From contig NC_065417.1 in assembly GCF_024362695.1 (NCBI RefSeq), forward strand, positions 14,005,001 through 14,069,000: a stretch of 64,000 nucleotides of DNA. Direction: 5' to 3'. The notes beneath the pieces were generated by a model. The model was not told the DNA's origin, did not search any database, and worked only from the letters and a program-made list of their open reading frames with translations. The DNA comes from Pectinophora gossypiella (taxonomy: Eukaryota > Arthropoda > Insecta > Lepidoptera > Gelechiidae). The position numbers and the translations under genes were made by a program. This document shows positions 28,678 to 40,579 of the stretch, piece after piece (positions within the stretch are counted from its first letter, which is position 1; every line of letters begins with the position of its first letter).

Positions 28678-29847
28678 TTAACGTTTACCAAAATCCTCTT
28701 CATTTAAATCAACTAATTTGCAAGACAGTTCAAACAATCGCTTCTGGTGATCAGTATTCTTTGAGAACCTATTACTGATCCCTTCTATGCAATTACTAAT
28801 GTATAAACCTCCTTTTTCTCCCAACTCTTTATTGAAACAAGCATGGAGGATGGAAATAGCACCTTTCTCTGGAGTTTTGAAGAATAGCTTCATAGCCCAA
28901 GGGAACATTTGCCTGAATAAAGTTTTTTCAAAAAGATCCGTGTCGACAATACCGGGATGGACGGCATAGCTTTTGACTCTGCAACCTTCTTCGCTTAACA
29001 GGTGATTGATGTATCTGGCACTCATGAGCTGTAACAAAGGAAGAAAACTTTTAATAAAACATCTTTAACTTTTTTACTCAAGTTGCTTAGGATATTGACT
29101 GACAGGTACATTTCTAAAATACGAGTATCTAAAACCTTTTACCTGCGCCAGTTTTGACTGCGCGTATGCTGCAGTCGTATCGTAATGCTCCTTCATATTG
29201 ATGTCATCGAAGTAGATTTTTCCTGGATAATGCGCGCAAGATGTAACATTGACTATCCGCGAAGACTCCTCAAGGGAACCCCCCTTTTTTAAAGCTGGCA
29301 ACAATAAGTGGGTCAAATAAAAATGACTCAAGTGATTCACTTGCAATTGCGTTTCTACGCCATCCTCAGTGAGTTTATAATCGCCAAACATAATCCCTGC
29401 GTTGTTAACTAGAATATGGATTTCGGGATATTTCTTGATAACATTTTCTGCAAATGTTTTCACTGATTTCAATGATTGCAAGTCCAGTTCGTAAGCTTGC
29501 AGATTCTCCCCATTTTCCATACTTTCGACGAGTTTCTTGCTCTGTTCTGGTTTTCTTATTCCCATAATTACAATCATGTTCGCTTTGAGCAGTCCTCTTA
29601 TGACTTCCGTTCCTATTCCGCGAGCGCCGCCAGTTATAACGGCAATTTTTTTCCTTGCATCTGGCAACACTACCTTGTTCCTCCTTACGTTCACCCAGTC
29701 GTCTATAAGTCCTCCAACGCCCGCTCCTTGCATGTCTAAAGTGTAACGTAGTTCACTTAGGATGTGTTTTAAAGGTTTGTGTCTGTTTATGTACCAGTAA
29801 ACGGCTGCGGCGGTGGTTAGAGCGGCGAGAGACGCAATCGCGAACAT
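28678..29847 (-). CDS. Short-chain dehydrogenase/reductase, DHRSX-like (copy B)
   Basis: Two exons on the - strand: 29847-29143 (235 codons) and 29028-28678 (116 codons plus TAA); 351 residues, the same exon lengths and intron position as copy A, so the pair is a tandem duplication. Hydrophobic anchor at residues 3-20; cofactor motif TGGARGIG at 72-79; NNAG at 148-151; structural Asn171; catalytic Ser203 and Tyr228-xxx-Lys232. HPGIVDTDLF and FKTPEKGA follow in exon 2. All catalytic residues are present in both copies, so both look active. The frame is open for 49 further codons upstream of MFAIAS, but that part aligns with copy A only in its last dozen codons. Likely membrane-anchored at the ER. 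Confidence 0.88.
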
Positions 29848-30140
29848 TTTGAGGTTATGTTTTCGTCCGTCCGACGCGGCGCGGCGGGTGCACTGACGCT
29901 TGCTTTCACTCGGTTGGCAATCCTCTACGCTTTCTCTCGCTGTTTGTATTCTATTTGTACCGTTAGTCCTGTAGAATTTAGTAGCGCTATGCACTAAGTA
30001 TTCAATTTTCTATTAGCGCAAAAGGAGCTTGAAAATTCTATGCCCTTAAAACACAATTGCTTAATTTGAATACCTGTTTGAGTTATAATATTTATTTGCT
30101 TTATCCGTAATTCACAGCAAACAGAACAAATAGACAGATA

Positions 30141-30152
30141 CGCGTGTTATCG
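30141..30152 (-). promoter_or_regulatory. Upstream block shared by both dehydrogenase copies (copy B)
   Basis: Counterpart of 28448-28460, about 290 bp upstream of the copy B start. Flanking matches include a preceding GAT and a following GG-CTG. Confidence 0.4.
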
Positions 30153-30539
30153 AGGTCTGGCCTCGAACATGACTGGTAAGGATGATGTAATGTCACCTGC
30201 TCTACTAATTGCAAGACAACGCTTACTGGACGGCCAGTTCGAAAGTTTCTCGTCCGGTTTTTCTATTAAATAAAAAACTTGTCCTTTGACTACTCGCGCG
30301 TAGAACCCACGTAGTCTTTGTTTACCCGGTTATTCCAGGAAAATCAAACAGAGTTTACGTTTGTTTGCTTTTTTATCTGCGCAACGCATGCGTACTGTGT
30401 AGTGATGGGCAGGGAAAGAAAAAATTGGGTGGGAAAGAAAAAATATCGGGAAAATATGGGAAAATAAAATAAACACCCGAAAAATTCCCGAATTATGGGA
30501 AAATATGTTTTATTTAATTATTTTTAGTCTTATTATTAT

Positions 30540-31140
30540 TTGTATGTCGTTTCCATGTCTCGGGTCGGGTCTGTCATGGAGTCCCGGACTTTTGGAAGGC
30601 GTGCGTGGGGCCGAAGCCAACACGTAGAGGCCCCTTAAGACAATTTACTCTAAATGTGTTGTGACACCAACCGGCGATTATCCCTGTATGCACTATGGGA
30701 GTGCACCCAAAGACAATCCCTGGTTCGTGTAGGACTATTGCAGATTGTGGGAACAAAGGGAACTGGGCTATTGGGTTGGGGGTTAGTGAACTGGGATACT
30801 GGGGCTATGGGGGACTATGGCGCCTGCTCGACCAATGTTAATAACAGAGATACATTGGGCAGGCGGTGACTCGTCACTCACTGGTTGGGCCACCTATCTA
30901 GCCGACGCGACTGGACGGCAAGGCAGCAACATGGTTGTGAGCATCTCAGGGTGTCAAGAGGTGTACACCGCTTTCTGCGAAGCGGTTTACCCGCCTTACC
31001 AACTCGTGACTTATGCATCTTTCACTTCCACCCTGCGAGCGTATAGCTAGCTCTAACGCCCCACTCTGGCTGGTCAATGAAGGCAAGCCAGAGGTGAGAG
31101 TCCTGCGGCCCCCGCTAAGGTCCACTCCGGCCAGCCAGTA
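30540..31140 (+). repeat. Unassigned, probably repeat-derived block in the hAT element
   Basis: GC-richer than its surroundings; two open stretches of 70-80 codons without recognisable motifs. It resembles LINE 3' UTR material and abuts the reverse-transcriptase fragment, but no second copy was found in the window. Confidence 0.3.
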
Positions 31141-31274
31141 TTGTCACCATCTTTGTTGTTCTTCTTCGGACTCTCTCTAGTAGTGCAATGTCCTTCCGAT
31201 AGTAAAGTCTCCATATTTGAAACCCATGTTCTAACAGCGGTCTGACGTGAGTAAGTTTTGTAAAGCCTAAAAAA

Positions 31275-31990
31275 CTATTCCGTATCTATATGATAAAAAG
31301 CTTTTCTAATTATGTATAAGAGGGAGTTATCCTTCTTAGTGATTCCAATAATGTGTTCGTCCCACTTTAGAGTATGTGTTCTCGTTATGCCAAGGTCCTT
31401 ATGTTTTTTAACACACTCGAGAGGTTTTGAGTCAATGGTGTAACTCAACGTGGGGTGGTTACTGCCAACATGCAACACAGTGCATTTGTCTACGTTTAAT
31501 GTTATTAGCCAATCTCGGGTCCAAGCAATTACTCTATCAAGATCATCTTGGATTATATTATGGCTAATAAGTGGATTCCCCGTTATTTTCGTGTCATCTG
31601 CAAAGAGTGATATATCAGACATGATACTATGTTTAAGATCTGTAAGGTAGATACTGAATAAAATAGGTCCTAACACCGATCCCTGCGGCACACCGCTGAG
31701 GACTTTTCTGGGAACAGAGTATGATTCTCCGATGCGCACAGAGAATGTGCGATTTGACAGGAAGTCTTCAATCCACTTCACGACATTGCCTCTGATTCCA
31801 AAGGGCTCTAATTTGGCAATCAATCGTGTGACAGGAACTCGACCAAAAGCTTTTTCATAGTCCAAGTAAATAATATCTGTAAGTATTCGTGCCTCCCAAT
31901 TTCTTGCACAAAACCATGTTGCTCCTCGATGATGACATTCTCTCGTGCCAAAAGCATCCTATATATCCTATAATATGTAGATATCTTTGC
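31275..31990 (-). mobile_element. LINE reverse-transcriptase fragment inside the hAT element
   Basis: Open on the - strand at 31865-31275 with DYEKAFGRVP, GVPQGSVLGPILFSIYL and the catalytic FADD in SLFADDTKITG; a frameshifted extension to about 31990 includes the HGF motif of an upstream RT block. A different lineage from the LINE at 1110-2895. Confidence 0.8.
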
Positions 31991-32055
31991 ATGGAATTAT
32001 TAAAATCGAACATTCCATTCAAAATATATTATAAAGGAGATCATCGGCTTTCCAT

Positions 32056-32152
32056 CTACCGGGTGAGAGCCTTCAGCGCTCCCCATTTGTCCGGCCAAGT
32101 AGTTAATGCCATCTGCGGCAAATCTACAATAAGTCACGTCAAAAAAAAAAGA
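32056..32152 (+). mobile_element. Truncated LINE 3' end nested in the hAT element
   Basis: About 97 bp ending in poly(A), same 3' end as the LINE at 9305-9777, flanked by a 9-bp duplication GCTTTCCAT (32047-32055 and 32153-32161). Confidence 0.85.
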
Positions 32153-32209
32153 GCTTTCCATACTTTGGCCGGCCCAAATTTGAAAGTACCGGTCAGACAA
32201 AAAAAATGT

Positions 32210-34480
32210 GTCAAACCTTTCGAGTAGATTGTTCTGAACATTTTTTACTATGACACCAGACGTGTATGACCATTAGTTTGGCTTTAATTGGATTTTGTAT
32301 GAAAAATCTCGATTTTGTATGAAAAATCGAGATTTTTCATACAAAATCCAATTAAAGCCAAACTAATGGTCATACAAAAATCATGAAAAATCTCGATTTT
32401 TCATACATTTTGTAAAAAATAATATTATGTCCGTTGGGAAAAAGAAGTATACAGGCGTATTACAAAGGACCGTTAGAACATTTATTAGTATGGCGCCAAA
32501 CTTCTATGACCATTATTTTGACTTTTATTGGACTTTCCGTTTTGGTTAATATGTTAAAATGCCGGCCATCGAAAAAAATACGTCGAATCTGTCTAATAGT
32601 TGCTTCTCAATATTTTTTAATAACACCAAACATCTATGACCATTATTTTGACTTTTATTGGAATTTACGTTTTAGTTCAAATGTGAAAAATGCCGACCAG
32701 CAAAAATATCATGTTGAGAGTATCGAGTAGATGCCTGTTAACATTTTTTTCTATAGCGCCAAACTTGTATGACCAATAGTTTGGCTTTTAGTGTATTTTA
32801 AAAATCTTGATTTCTTATTTATTTTGTATGAAAATAAAGTGCTTTGGGTAAAAAATGCGGTACGGCGGATTACAAAGGACCTTTAGAACATTTAATAATC
32901 TGGCGCAAAACATTTTTGACCGTTATCTTGACTTTTTATTCGTCTCTCTTTCCGTTTTGGTTCAAATGGAAAAATGTCAGCCAGCGAAACAAAATAAGTC
33001 AAATCTTTTGGTAAACGACTTGAAACGTATTTTTACTATACTACCAAATGTCGACTTTGGCTTTTATTGGACTTTTTAAAAAAACTTTTTTATATACATT
33101 TTAACAATGACAACAAGCAGAGCTTTCCCAATGACTAGTTATTAGTCAGATAAATACTTTGTGTTTTTGTTTTGTGTGTTGTTAGGTGAACTTCTATATT
33201 AATAATATCTGATTTTAGATATGACGTTGGCTGTAGTTTTTGCATTCGACTCAACGTTACGGCCTAAGTTTAGGTTGAATTATGGTATTGATTCACCTTG
33301 ACCGTAAATGGTTACCACCCTCCAAAGATAAACTTGCCATCTAGTGACGAAACTCGTATTTTGGCATGACGTCTGAAGTATCTGTTAGGGAAAACAGGAG
33401 TCGGGTAGTTGTACTTTGCAAGTATGCCTATCACAATGTCCTGGTGCTACTCGGCCGATAACATAGTACCTCTATCACCCCACTGTTTATTCCTTGTATA
33501 CACTTTTCTTTAAAAAAAGTAGCTTCTTAAGCGTGTATCACCATCAGGTAAGGTAGTGGTCAAACGCAAACCTATTTTTCAAAAGACGACCACCATATTA
33601 CGCCTTTAGCAAGAACGAACTGAGGAGACTGGTACCGAGACAAACCGTATTGTGGTTTAACGGTATCAGTGGTGTACCTAATTATGTAATACATGATATA
33701 AATAAATTAAAAAAAAAAGTTCCATTATCACTAGATAAAACTTTTTTTGATTTTTGAAAAATCGAATTAAGTTCAAAATATTGGTCATAGTCGTTTAATG
33801 CCATAGTAATAAACATTCTGACGATCCTTTAAATAACGCGCCTGTTATATTTTATTTTTATACAAAAATCAAGTTTTTTTTTAAATGCAACAAAAGCCAA
33901 ACTAATTAATGGTCATACACGTTTTTGTCATAGTGAATAATGTTTACAAGTATCTTCTCGATAGCTTTGACATGTGTTTTTTGCTGACCGGCACTTTTCA
34001 CACAGAAACTATAACGTAAAGTCCAACAAAAGTCAAAATAATGGTCATAGACGTTTGGTGCCCTAATAATAAATGGTCAAATGGATAAGTTCTAACGGGA
34101 TATACAAATATTGTTTCACGGCCGGCACTTCACATGTTCACCAAAAATGTATGAAAATTCCGTTTTTTTTTAATTCGAATAAAACCGAAAATATTGAACC
34201 TACAGCTTTGGTGCCATAGTAATAAATGCTCAGACGGATAAGTTCTAAGGATAATACCATTATTGTTACTTGGCCGGCACTTTACATTTTCACCAAAAAT
34301 GTATGAAAAATACAGTTTTTTAAAATCGAATAAAACCGAAGATATTGACCCTAGAGCTTTGGTGCCATAGTAATAAATGCTCATACGGATAAGATCTAAC
34401 GGAATATAGCAAAATTATTTTTTGGCCGGCACTTTGACTTCTGGGCCGAAATCCGATGATCTCCTTTAAGTTTTTTAAGA
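32210..34480. repeat. Inverted array of about 150-230 bp degenerate units in the hAT element
   Basis: Units with landmarks TATGACCATTA-TTTGGCTTTTATTGG and GCCGGCC run forward at about 32210-33080 and in inverse (CCAATAAAAGCC-type, GGTCATA, GGCCGGCACTTT) at about 33720-34480. About 640 bp of unrelated sequence lies between the arms. Confidence 0.7.
32264..32375. repeat. Perfect 53-bp stem hairpin with 6-nt loop
   Basis: 112 bp; left arm 32264-32316 starts GTATGACCATTAG and is an exact inverse of 32323-32375; the loop is GTATGA. It is built from the unit that recurs in the surrounding array. Confidence 0.92.
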
Positions 34481-34975
34481 GTTCATACGACACTACGACA
34501 GAAAATAAATTGGGCATAAGTAGGCATACATTATATTTAAATGGTCTTTGTTGGAAATCCTTACTTTTAATACAAATATATGCGATAAAAAATATTTTCC
34601 CTTGAAATGGGAATTTTTCGGGTTTTTTCCCTCAGAATTGGGAAAATTCCCAAAACGCGGGAATTTTCCGGGTAAGAACCCAACACTAGTACTGTGTACC
34701 AAGCATGTGTACAGCGCTACAAAGTGCCTAGTTTGCAGAATAAACTCTTTGTTTGCATACAATTCCATCTTGTGTGGTAGATTGTACAATACTGATTTCT
34801 AATTATGGCATTAATGCGCGCAAACTGGTTTGGCGATTAATGTTGTTGTCCGATACGATATCCGATTTGGGTAACGGTATTTCCAGGTCGACTACGAATT
34901 GAATTAATTTTAACGTTTGATCGATAAAATACCTTCTAATCTTGGAAGCTGATTAACGAGAACGGCTATAGGGTA

Positions 34976-37502
34976 TTAAGGTGATGTGTTTCAGTCAGCT
35001 AGGTAACGCTGCGTCAGTAGATGGCGTTACTTCTGCAGTTTTCGTATTTTTTTCCATTTATTCGTTTAGTGTCGAGTTCTGACCCAGTGAAATGTTAGGT
35101 GGCGAAATCTTACATACATTATCTTTAAGTTAAGATACAATTTTGAAGTATTTACTGAAGATATCATATTGAAACATTGCATCAAAAGTTGGTGTCATTT
35201 CAATTTGTGTACAAACACGAAGCTGTCACACACACATGCGAACTAGGTTAGCTATTAAAAGAGATGCATAATTTGAAGTCAACTTCTAACTTCTAAATGG
35301 CGCATTTGGTAAAGCAGTAGCCGCCATTCTTAAGGTTCACGGTTCAAACCCAACTGCATGTTTTAATTGTTTTTACTTTTTGTATTTTTTTTTACAATTG
35401 AATTTGGCGAACCCGTCTATTTGTTACGGAATTTTCAAAAAGTATCACTTTTACCAATAATATTATAATTAAGTATACAATAATTTACTTTGCACTAAAG
35501 TACCTTCCGTAATTTCCGTATTTTTTATTTTGTAAAATTCTAACAGGCATTAATCGCATCAGTGAACATGCGGCTAACTAAAAAACTACTGAACGGATTT
35601 TCATACGGTTTTCACCAATGAGTAGAGTGATTCATGGGCGTGCTTTAGGGTTTATAATTTATACAAGTATTTTTTTTGTATAAAATGGTTCAAAAATGAT
35701 GATGAATGTCAAACATAATTATCGTTACAAATATAGCCGACTTGGAGCTTTCGGCGAAAACGCTGCCTGAACCCATTGAGATATAACAAAACAACGTATG
35801 GTTGAATTGTTCCTTTTTTGTAGGTATACCGAAAAGTCCACAATATGTCATAATAATTATATTGTGTATAAAGAATTGTGTATATGTATTGTATGATTTT
35901 ACAAATAACGATCACAGTACAGTAATAATAAGGTAGATTTTTCCTAAATTGCGTAGGTTCAAACTTTGTCGCATCGCGTTTGAAAGATGTAATAGCGCTT
36001 CAGGACGTCCCGCAAGCACGGCGCTGATGTCGCAGTATCCGCATATAATTATTATGACTTGTCATTTGGTTCCAATAAAATCCGCGGGACTTCATACGTA
36101 TGTCAGTGACAGCTGGTGATAGCATGCGGGACACTTAGCACCTAATCGAATTCTATGTTGTTTTCGCGCCCAGTCCAGACGACTCACAGCGCATTTCTGG
36201 ACATATATTTACGCGTGGTGTTTATTGTTAGGTTAGTTAGTTCAGGTTAGGACGTCTTTTTATAACGAGGACGTTAAAAAAAGACGAGGCTGGGACGTAT
36301 TGAAGTAGTATTTCCATATATACGCGGCCTGAAATGGGCTGTTTCGGGGACTTGAACTGGTTGCTGTCGAACTTATTATCACGTTTTCTTGATTAAAATT
36401 CATAAATAAGTCAAATAGAAAAAAGAAAAAAGATTTTATTTAGTTTTAGATCTGTCATGATGTCTGTGATGTTTGTTTATTATACATAAGAATTTCAAAA
36501 TTTATCTTATTTTTTTTCCCAAAGGGCAAGGCGAAGGGAACTATGAACATACAGCCATGTCTTGTGTTTTTTTTTCTTGATGATGATTAATGAAATGATG
36601 AAACCTAAGCCCCCACCCTCGGAGCAGACTCCTACTCCGAACCCCAAACGAAGTAAGCGGCTTGTTGGCGCAAAGCGAAAATAGATAGGTACACTTTGTT
36701 TATTGAATATTCCGATTTAATAATACTATCGGGAATGTTTTCCGACTAATGTGATCATTAACCACAAAACACCACTTCGTATTGATTATTTAGATTATTC
36801 AATGAAGAAAGCAACCTTCCCGTTCCCGGTCCCACCAAAAAGTCCGCGGCAAAGAGAATATAAATAAATCTGTATGTTGGATGGAAAAACAATTAATTAT
36901 AAATGACTACTATTTAGGCCGGCAAATGCAACAACTTCTTTTTTGATTTGGTTTTCCCCGAAGGGTAAGGCAAAGGGGACTATGCCCATACAGCCATTTC
37001 ATTTTATGTATTGATTTTTTATTATAATATATGTCCTCTTTTAAAACACGGTATTTACCCATTATTTAAAAATGTTTAAATAAGATACGTTATTACAAAA
37101 ATATTTTTCCAATATTCCTTTTCTCAGATTGTAGTATTTTTAGTTTTTTATTTATATTTATTCTCTTCATACAAAATCTCTTTATAAATTGTCACTGACA
37201 TTCTATTACACTTGTCAAGTAGTCAAAGCCTTTAGAAAAAAAAAACTATCACGCACACAAACTAACATTGACACCTCTACACGCTCAGCAAATACACTGT
37301 AATCTGCACCACTACAAATGTAGAATTGATCAAAATTGAGGGTCTGAAATATGGTACTTCTCGTATTCGGACCCTAAATTTTTGTTAGTTTGCGAAAATA
37401 ATACACCAAAATATTACTATTTATCGGTTTTATAACAATATTCCTCTATCCGTTTTCCTGTAGCACTGCATCAACTTTTGTATGGAAAACGAATCACCTT
37501 AA
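34976..37502. mobile_element. TTAA-flanked (piggyBac-type) element, copy 2
   Basis: 2527 bp, TTAA at 34976-34979 and 37499-37502, same inverted ends as copy 1 and colinear with it throughout; the 424-bp length difference matches the RE-1 insertion in copy 1. No transposase ORF. Confidence 0.88.
36512..36845 (-). mobile_element. RE-1, older copy inside TTAA copy 2
   Basis: Orthologous to 13225-13568; keeps the CCACCCTCGG block lost in copy 1. A second truncated RE-1 start lies at about 36945-37005. Confidence 0.72.
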
Positions 37503-38385
37503 GATGCGACGACGCGACGTATTATCGAGATGTTACAAGTACTTGAATATAGCGGTATGATTTCCTCTCGGGGTTTTAATGAAGGGTCTTTGAACTGCAT
37601 AGAACGGCTTCGGTGGTGCGTGACACTGCGCACTCTTGCAGAATATTATTCACCACAGAACTGATTAACCGACTTCTAAAAATCGGGTTTTTAAAAATGA
37701 GCCCATAATTTTTTTAAGCACAAGCGTGGGCTTGAATAACTTGACGTCATCGTCATTGGGTGCTTAAGTTTACCATTTGCATAAGTTAACCTCAAATGCG
37801 GATGAATATGTTTTAAAGTTGCCATAAAGACCATTTTGCAATGCAGTAGTAGGTGGAAATAAAAGTACATTAACAAGTTTTTTGCATCACGTTTATCAGA
37901 TAATTTAAACTTAATAAAGTCTTTCTAATAATTATGTAATGAGCTGCTGCTTATGAGTAGGTATTACGTACGTAGGTATATAAAATTATGTGAAAAATAA
38001 AATCTTATTTAAAATTGTAAGTAAACAACAACAAAGAAGTTTTAATAAACAGTATTAACATTTGGTTGTATCTAACCAATTTACGATTGAATTATAAAAT
38101 ATTTCAAAATATCACAAATTTGGTAAATATTTCATTTAGATTTATTCTTTACACAATAACCATAGGTGAATGGCCATATAATTTTTATTGACAACTTAGT
38201 CAAATGAAATACTTTTTACAAAATTAAAAAAAAAAAGAAAAACTATGAAACTTATATGAAAATACGGTCGTCGAAATGTGATGTCGGTCATACTTCGTAA
38301 TTGTTAATCCATACATATATAAATTCGAAAAAAAAAATAACGAAAAATTAGATTTACTTTTAATCATCTTAAGCTTAGTTCTAGG
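37503..38385. other. AT-rich stretch without recognised features
   Basis: No gene, repeat family or RNA recognised. Confidence 0.3.
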
Positions 38386-38389
38386 TTAC

Positions 38390-38600
38390 ATACATACATA
38401 AACTCACGCCTATTTCCCACCGGGGTAAGCGGATACTATGGAATTCCATCTGCTTCGACCCTGACACACTTCTCTTGCTTCCTCCACGTTCATCTATCGT
38501 TTCATACACGCACGCGGGTTCAGAGTAGATGGTACTGAACCTTTTCTAAGGACATCTCCAATTTGGTCCCTCTGCCAGCCCTGCCACCAACCAATAGTTC
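38390..38600 (-). mobile_element. RTE-like LINE ORF end and 3' UTR
   Basis: Inverse of the block at 57495-57730; includes the CACGCCTATTTCCCACCGGG end and the Arg-rich ORF end. Confidence 0.65.
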
Positions 38601-39059
38601 TAGATTAGCATTTTATTTATTTTTTTAACCCCGTCAATAACCCTCTTTCTTCGGAAGTGAACTAGCAACGCTCCTCATAGACGCATGCCTTGATAACCAT
38701 TATTTTTAACTGTAGTTGGATAGGAACTTTGTACCACAGATAACGCGACATAAAAATTCAATATAACATGACGAAACTAAAATATACAAGCAACTATTGT
38801 TAATACCCATTGTGTTAAACAATGCCAGATTTTGGAGTTTTTATTATTGCATTAAAAGAAACAGTTTCGCAACTGACTGCACCATTTAATGCTGGTCGTG
38901 TAGAATAGCACACGTGCGTAGAAATTACTATGTAAATGAAATACTCAGAATACTTAAAATCACTTTGGACGTATCAACTGTAGATATGATTTTGTAATAC
39001 TATGTCGTCTCCAAAGGGTTAAATAAAATTATAACCCCAATCCCGAAATCTTAACCTCG

Positions 39060-39340
39060 TCAATGCCTTCGGGCAAGTCTGGGGCCAAGAGCAAACATGA
39101 GAAAGACAAAACCATGCATGAAGTTTTTGATGAAAGTGGAAGAAGCGATGGTAGTGTATAAGGATCGTAGTAAGTGAAATTCGTGATCGTATGTGTGTGT
39201 GAAAAAAGTATTCAACATGAACTTTAATGACTGGATTAAACAAAATACATACATTCATAAACTCACGCCCGTAATCCCTAATGGGGTGGGCAGAGCCACA
39301 AGTAATCAAAGACAACTTGCAGTTGCAGCTACTGTAAACA
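39060..39340. mobile_element. Composite of two LINE 3' fragments
   Basis: 39085-39180 matches the EEA-type ORF end seen at 57830-57900; 39255-39340 matches the CCCTAATGGGGTGGGCAGAG block of 43078-43310. Confidence 0.5.
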
Positions 39341-40572
39341 AAATAGATTATAAAAAATCTGTAAAACCAATTAAGTATGCAGTCACCAAAACGAAGTTGT
39401 TAATAAGTTATGTTTTATTAATGATGGATTTATTAAAAGATAATTTTCTTTACTATAGCTTCGAAAGCAACATAAAAATAAAAATAATTTACACCTGGTG
39501 CTCAATAAAGTATTTTATCTATCTATCTGGTGTTTGTGGCAAAATTATACCAGAGGATTGTAGGATGTAGCTAGTTAGTGCTCCATAAATAATTAACTAC
39601 TGTAAGCAAACATGAATTTTCTCGCATTCTCTTATCTTTATTGATTTCAGAATTCAGGTCAATTATTCTTTGCAATGCTTCACACACAATTAACTTGTCA
39701 CTAATACAGTCGAAGTGGGTTTATCGCCTGCATAAAATAAAAGAAATTATATACGCCAAGCAAAACAATTCAATACGCACAAAGAATGGAATTTCTTTAG
39801 CCAACTCGCTCGTTAATCCTGTTCAAACAATGCGGCATAAACGCAGACTCGTATACGTAATAGCGAACCAATCCAGCTCGATACGATACTTGACCGGGAA
39901 AACCTGTTTTGATCTCCCCTACTCCTTTACACCTGACCTTGGGTACTCCTTTCCACCCTTCCTCCATTGCTGGTATCGCTAGAATAACACCCGCTAATAC
40001 ACTAAGCAAAGTAGCGTTGGAAAGCGCTTAAACAACAACTTTCAATGCACTTTATAGGACTTTTAGTAAGGCAATGGACAAAGTGCCTCGATCCTATGAA
40101 CAAGTGTAACCCAGTCGCGTTCAAAAGGATATCGAATTGCCACGGGAAGTCGATAGAGCAGGTGACATAAGAAATTACAGGTTTTATCGAAACCATGTGT
40201 TAAGCAGACATGGTGTCACCTGATACTTTTTGAAGCATCTGCTAACGGGGACCAATAAAAAGTAGTGAAAAAAAATAAACAAATGGTCTGGCGAGTTATT
40301 TGAGACGTGAAGGAGTGTAGGTAATAACAAGTGGTAAAAGTTGAGTACACACTAAAACTTAAATAGAATAGTGCTCAGTATTTTACTCGCATTTTTGTCG
40401 GCGTACATTTAAAGACCTCGTGTTAAGTACGTAGTGACATTTTTAGCGCTGGTATATTGTTGTCTTGCCTTGGAGTTCGCAATGTCATTGTTGGGCTCGC
40501 ATCAGCTGCGTCCAAGGTTTCCTTTCATTCATGTCTGCGTCATGATAAACGACGTCTTGATGACGTTGTTGG

Positions 40573-40579
40573 TATAAAA
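40573..40579 (+). promoter_or_regulatory. TATA-box core promoter candidate
   Basis: TATAAAA preceded by TGACGTTG and followed 24-30 nt later by an initiator-like TTATCACAG at about 40596-40604, the spacing of insect TATA promoters. Downstream sequence could be a 5' UTR exon; the only following open frame (ATG 40752 to 40921) is Lys/Arg-rich and unrecognised. Confidence 0.35.

Larger units (their letters stand above)
30400..34688. mobile_element. hAT-type element, non-autonomous, 4289 bp
   Basis: Ends TAGTGATGGG (30400-30409) and CCCAACACTA (34679-34688), inverted with one mismatch, flanked by an exact 8-bp duplication GTACTGTG at 30392-30399 and 34689-34696: the hAT signature. Subterminal regions on both sides are rich in GGGAAAAT / ATTTTCCC words. 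No hAT transposase was recognised; the interior holds LINE fragments, a perfect hairpin and an inverted repeat array. It lies about 550 bp upstream of the copy B dehydrogenase start. Confidence 0.85.

Noticed and set aside
30654..31050. Small protein genes in the hAT element
   Set aside because: Two overlapping open stretches of 70-80 codons with no motif and no splice context; the GC-richer composition explains their length.
32264..32375. microRNA precursor
   Set aside because: The perfect 53-bp stem without bulges and its origin from a repeat unit inside a hAT element do not fit a microRNA; siRNA production remains possible.
32210..34480. CRISPR-like or satellite array
   Set aside because: Units are long, degenerate and in two opposite orientations inside a hAT element in an animal genome; no short regular repeat-spacer pattern.
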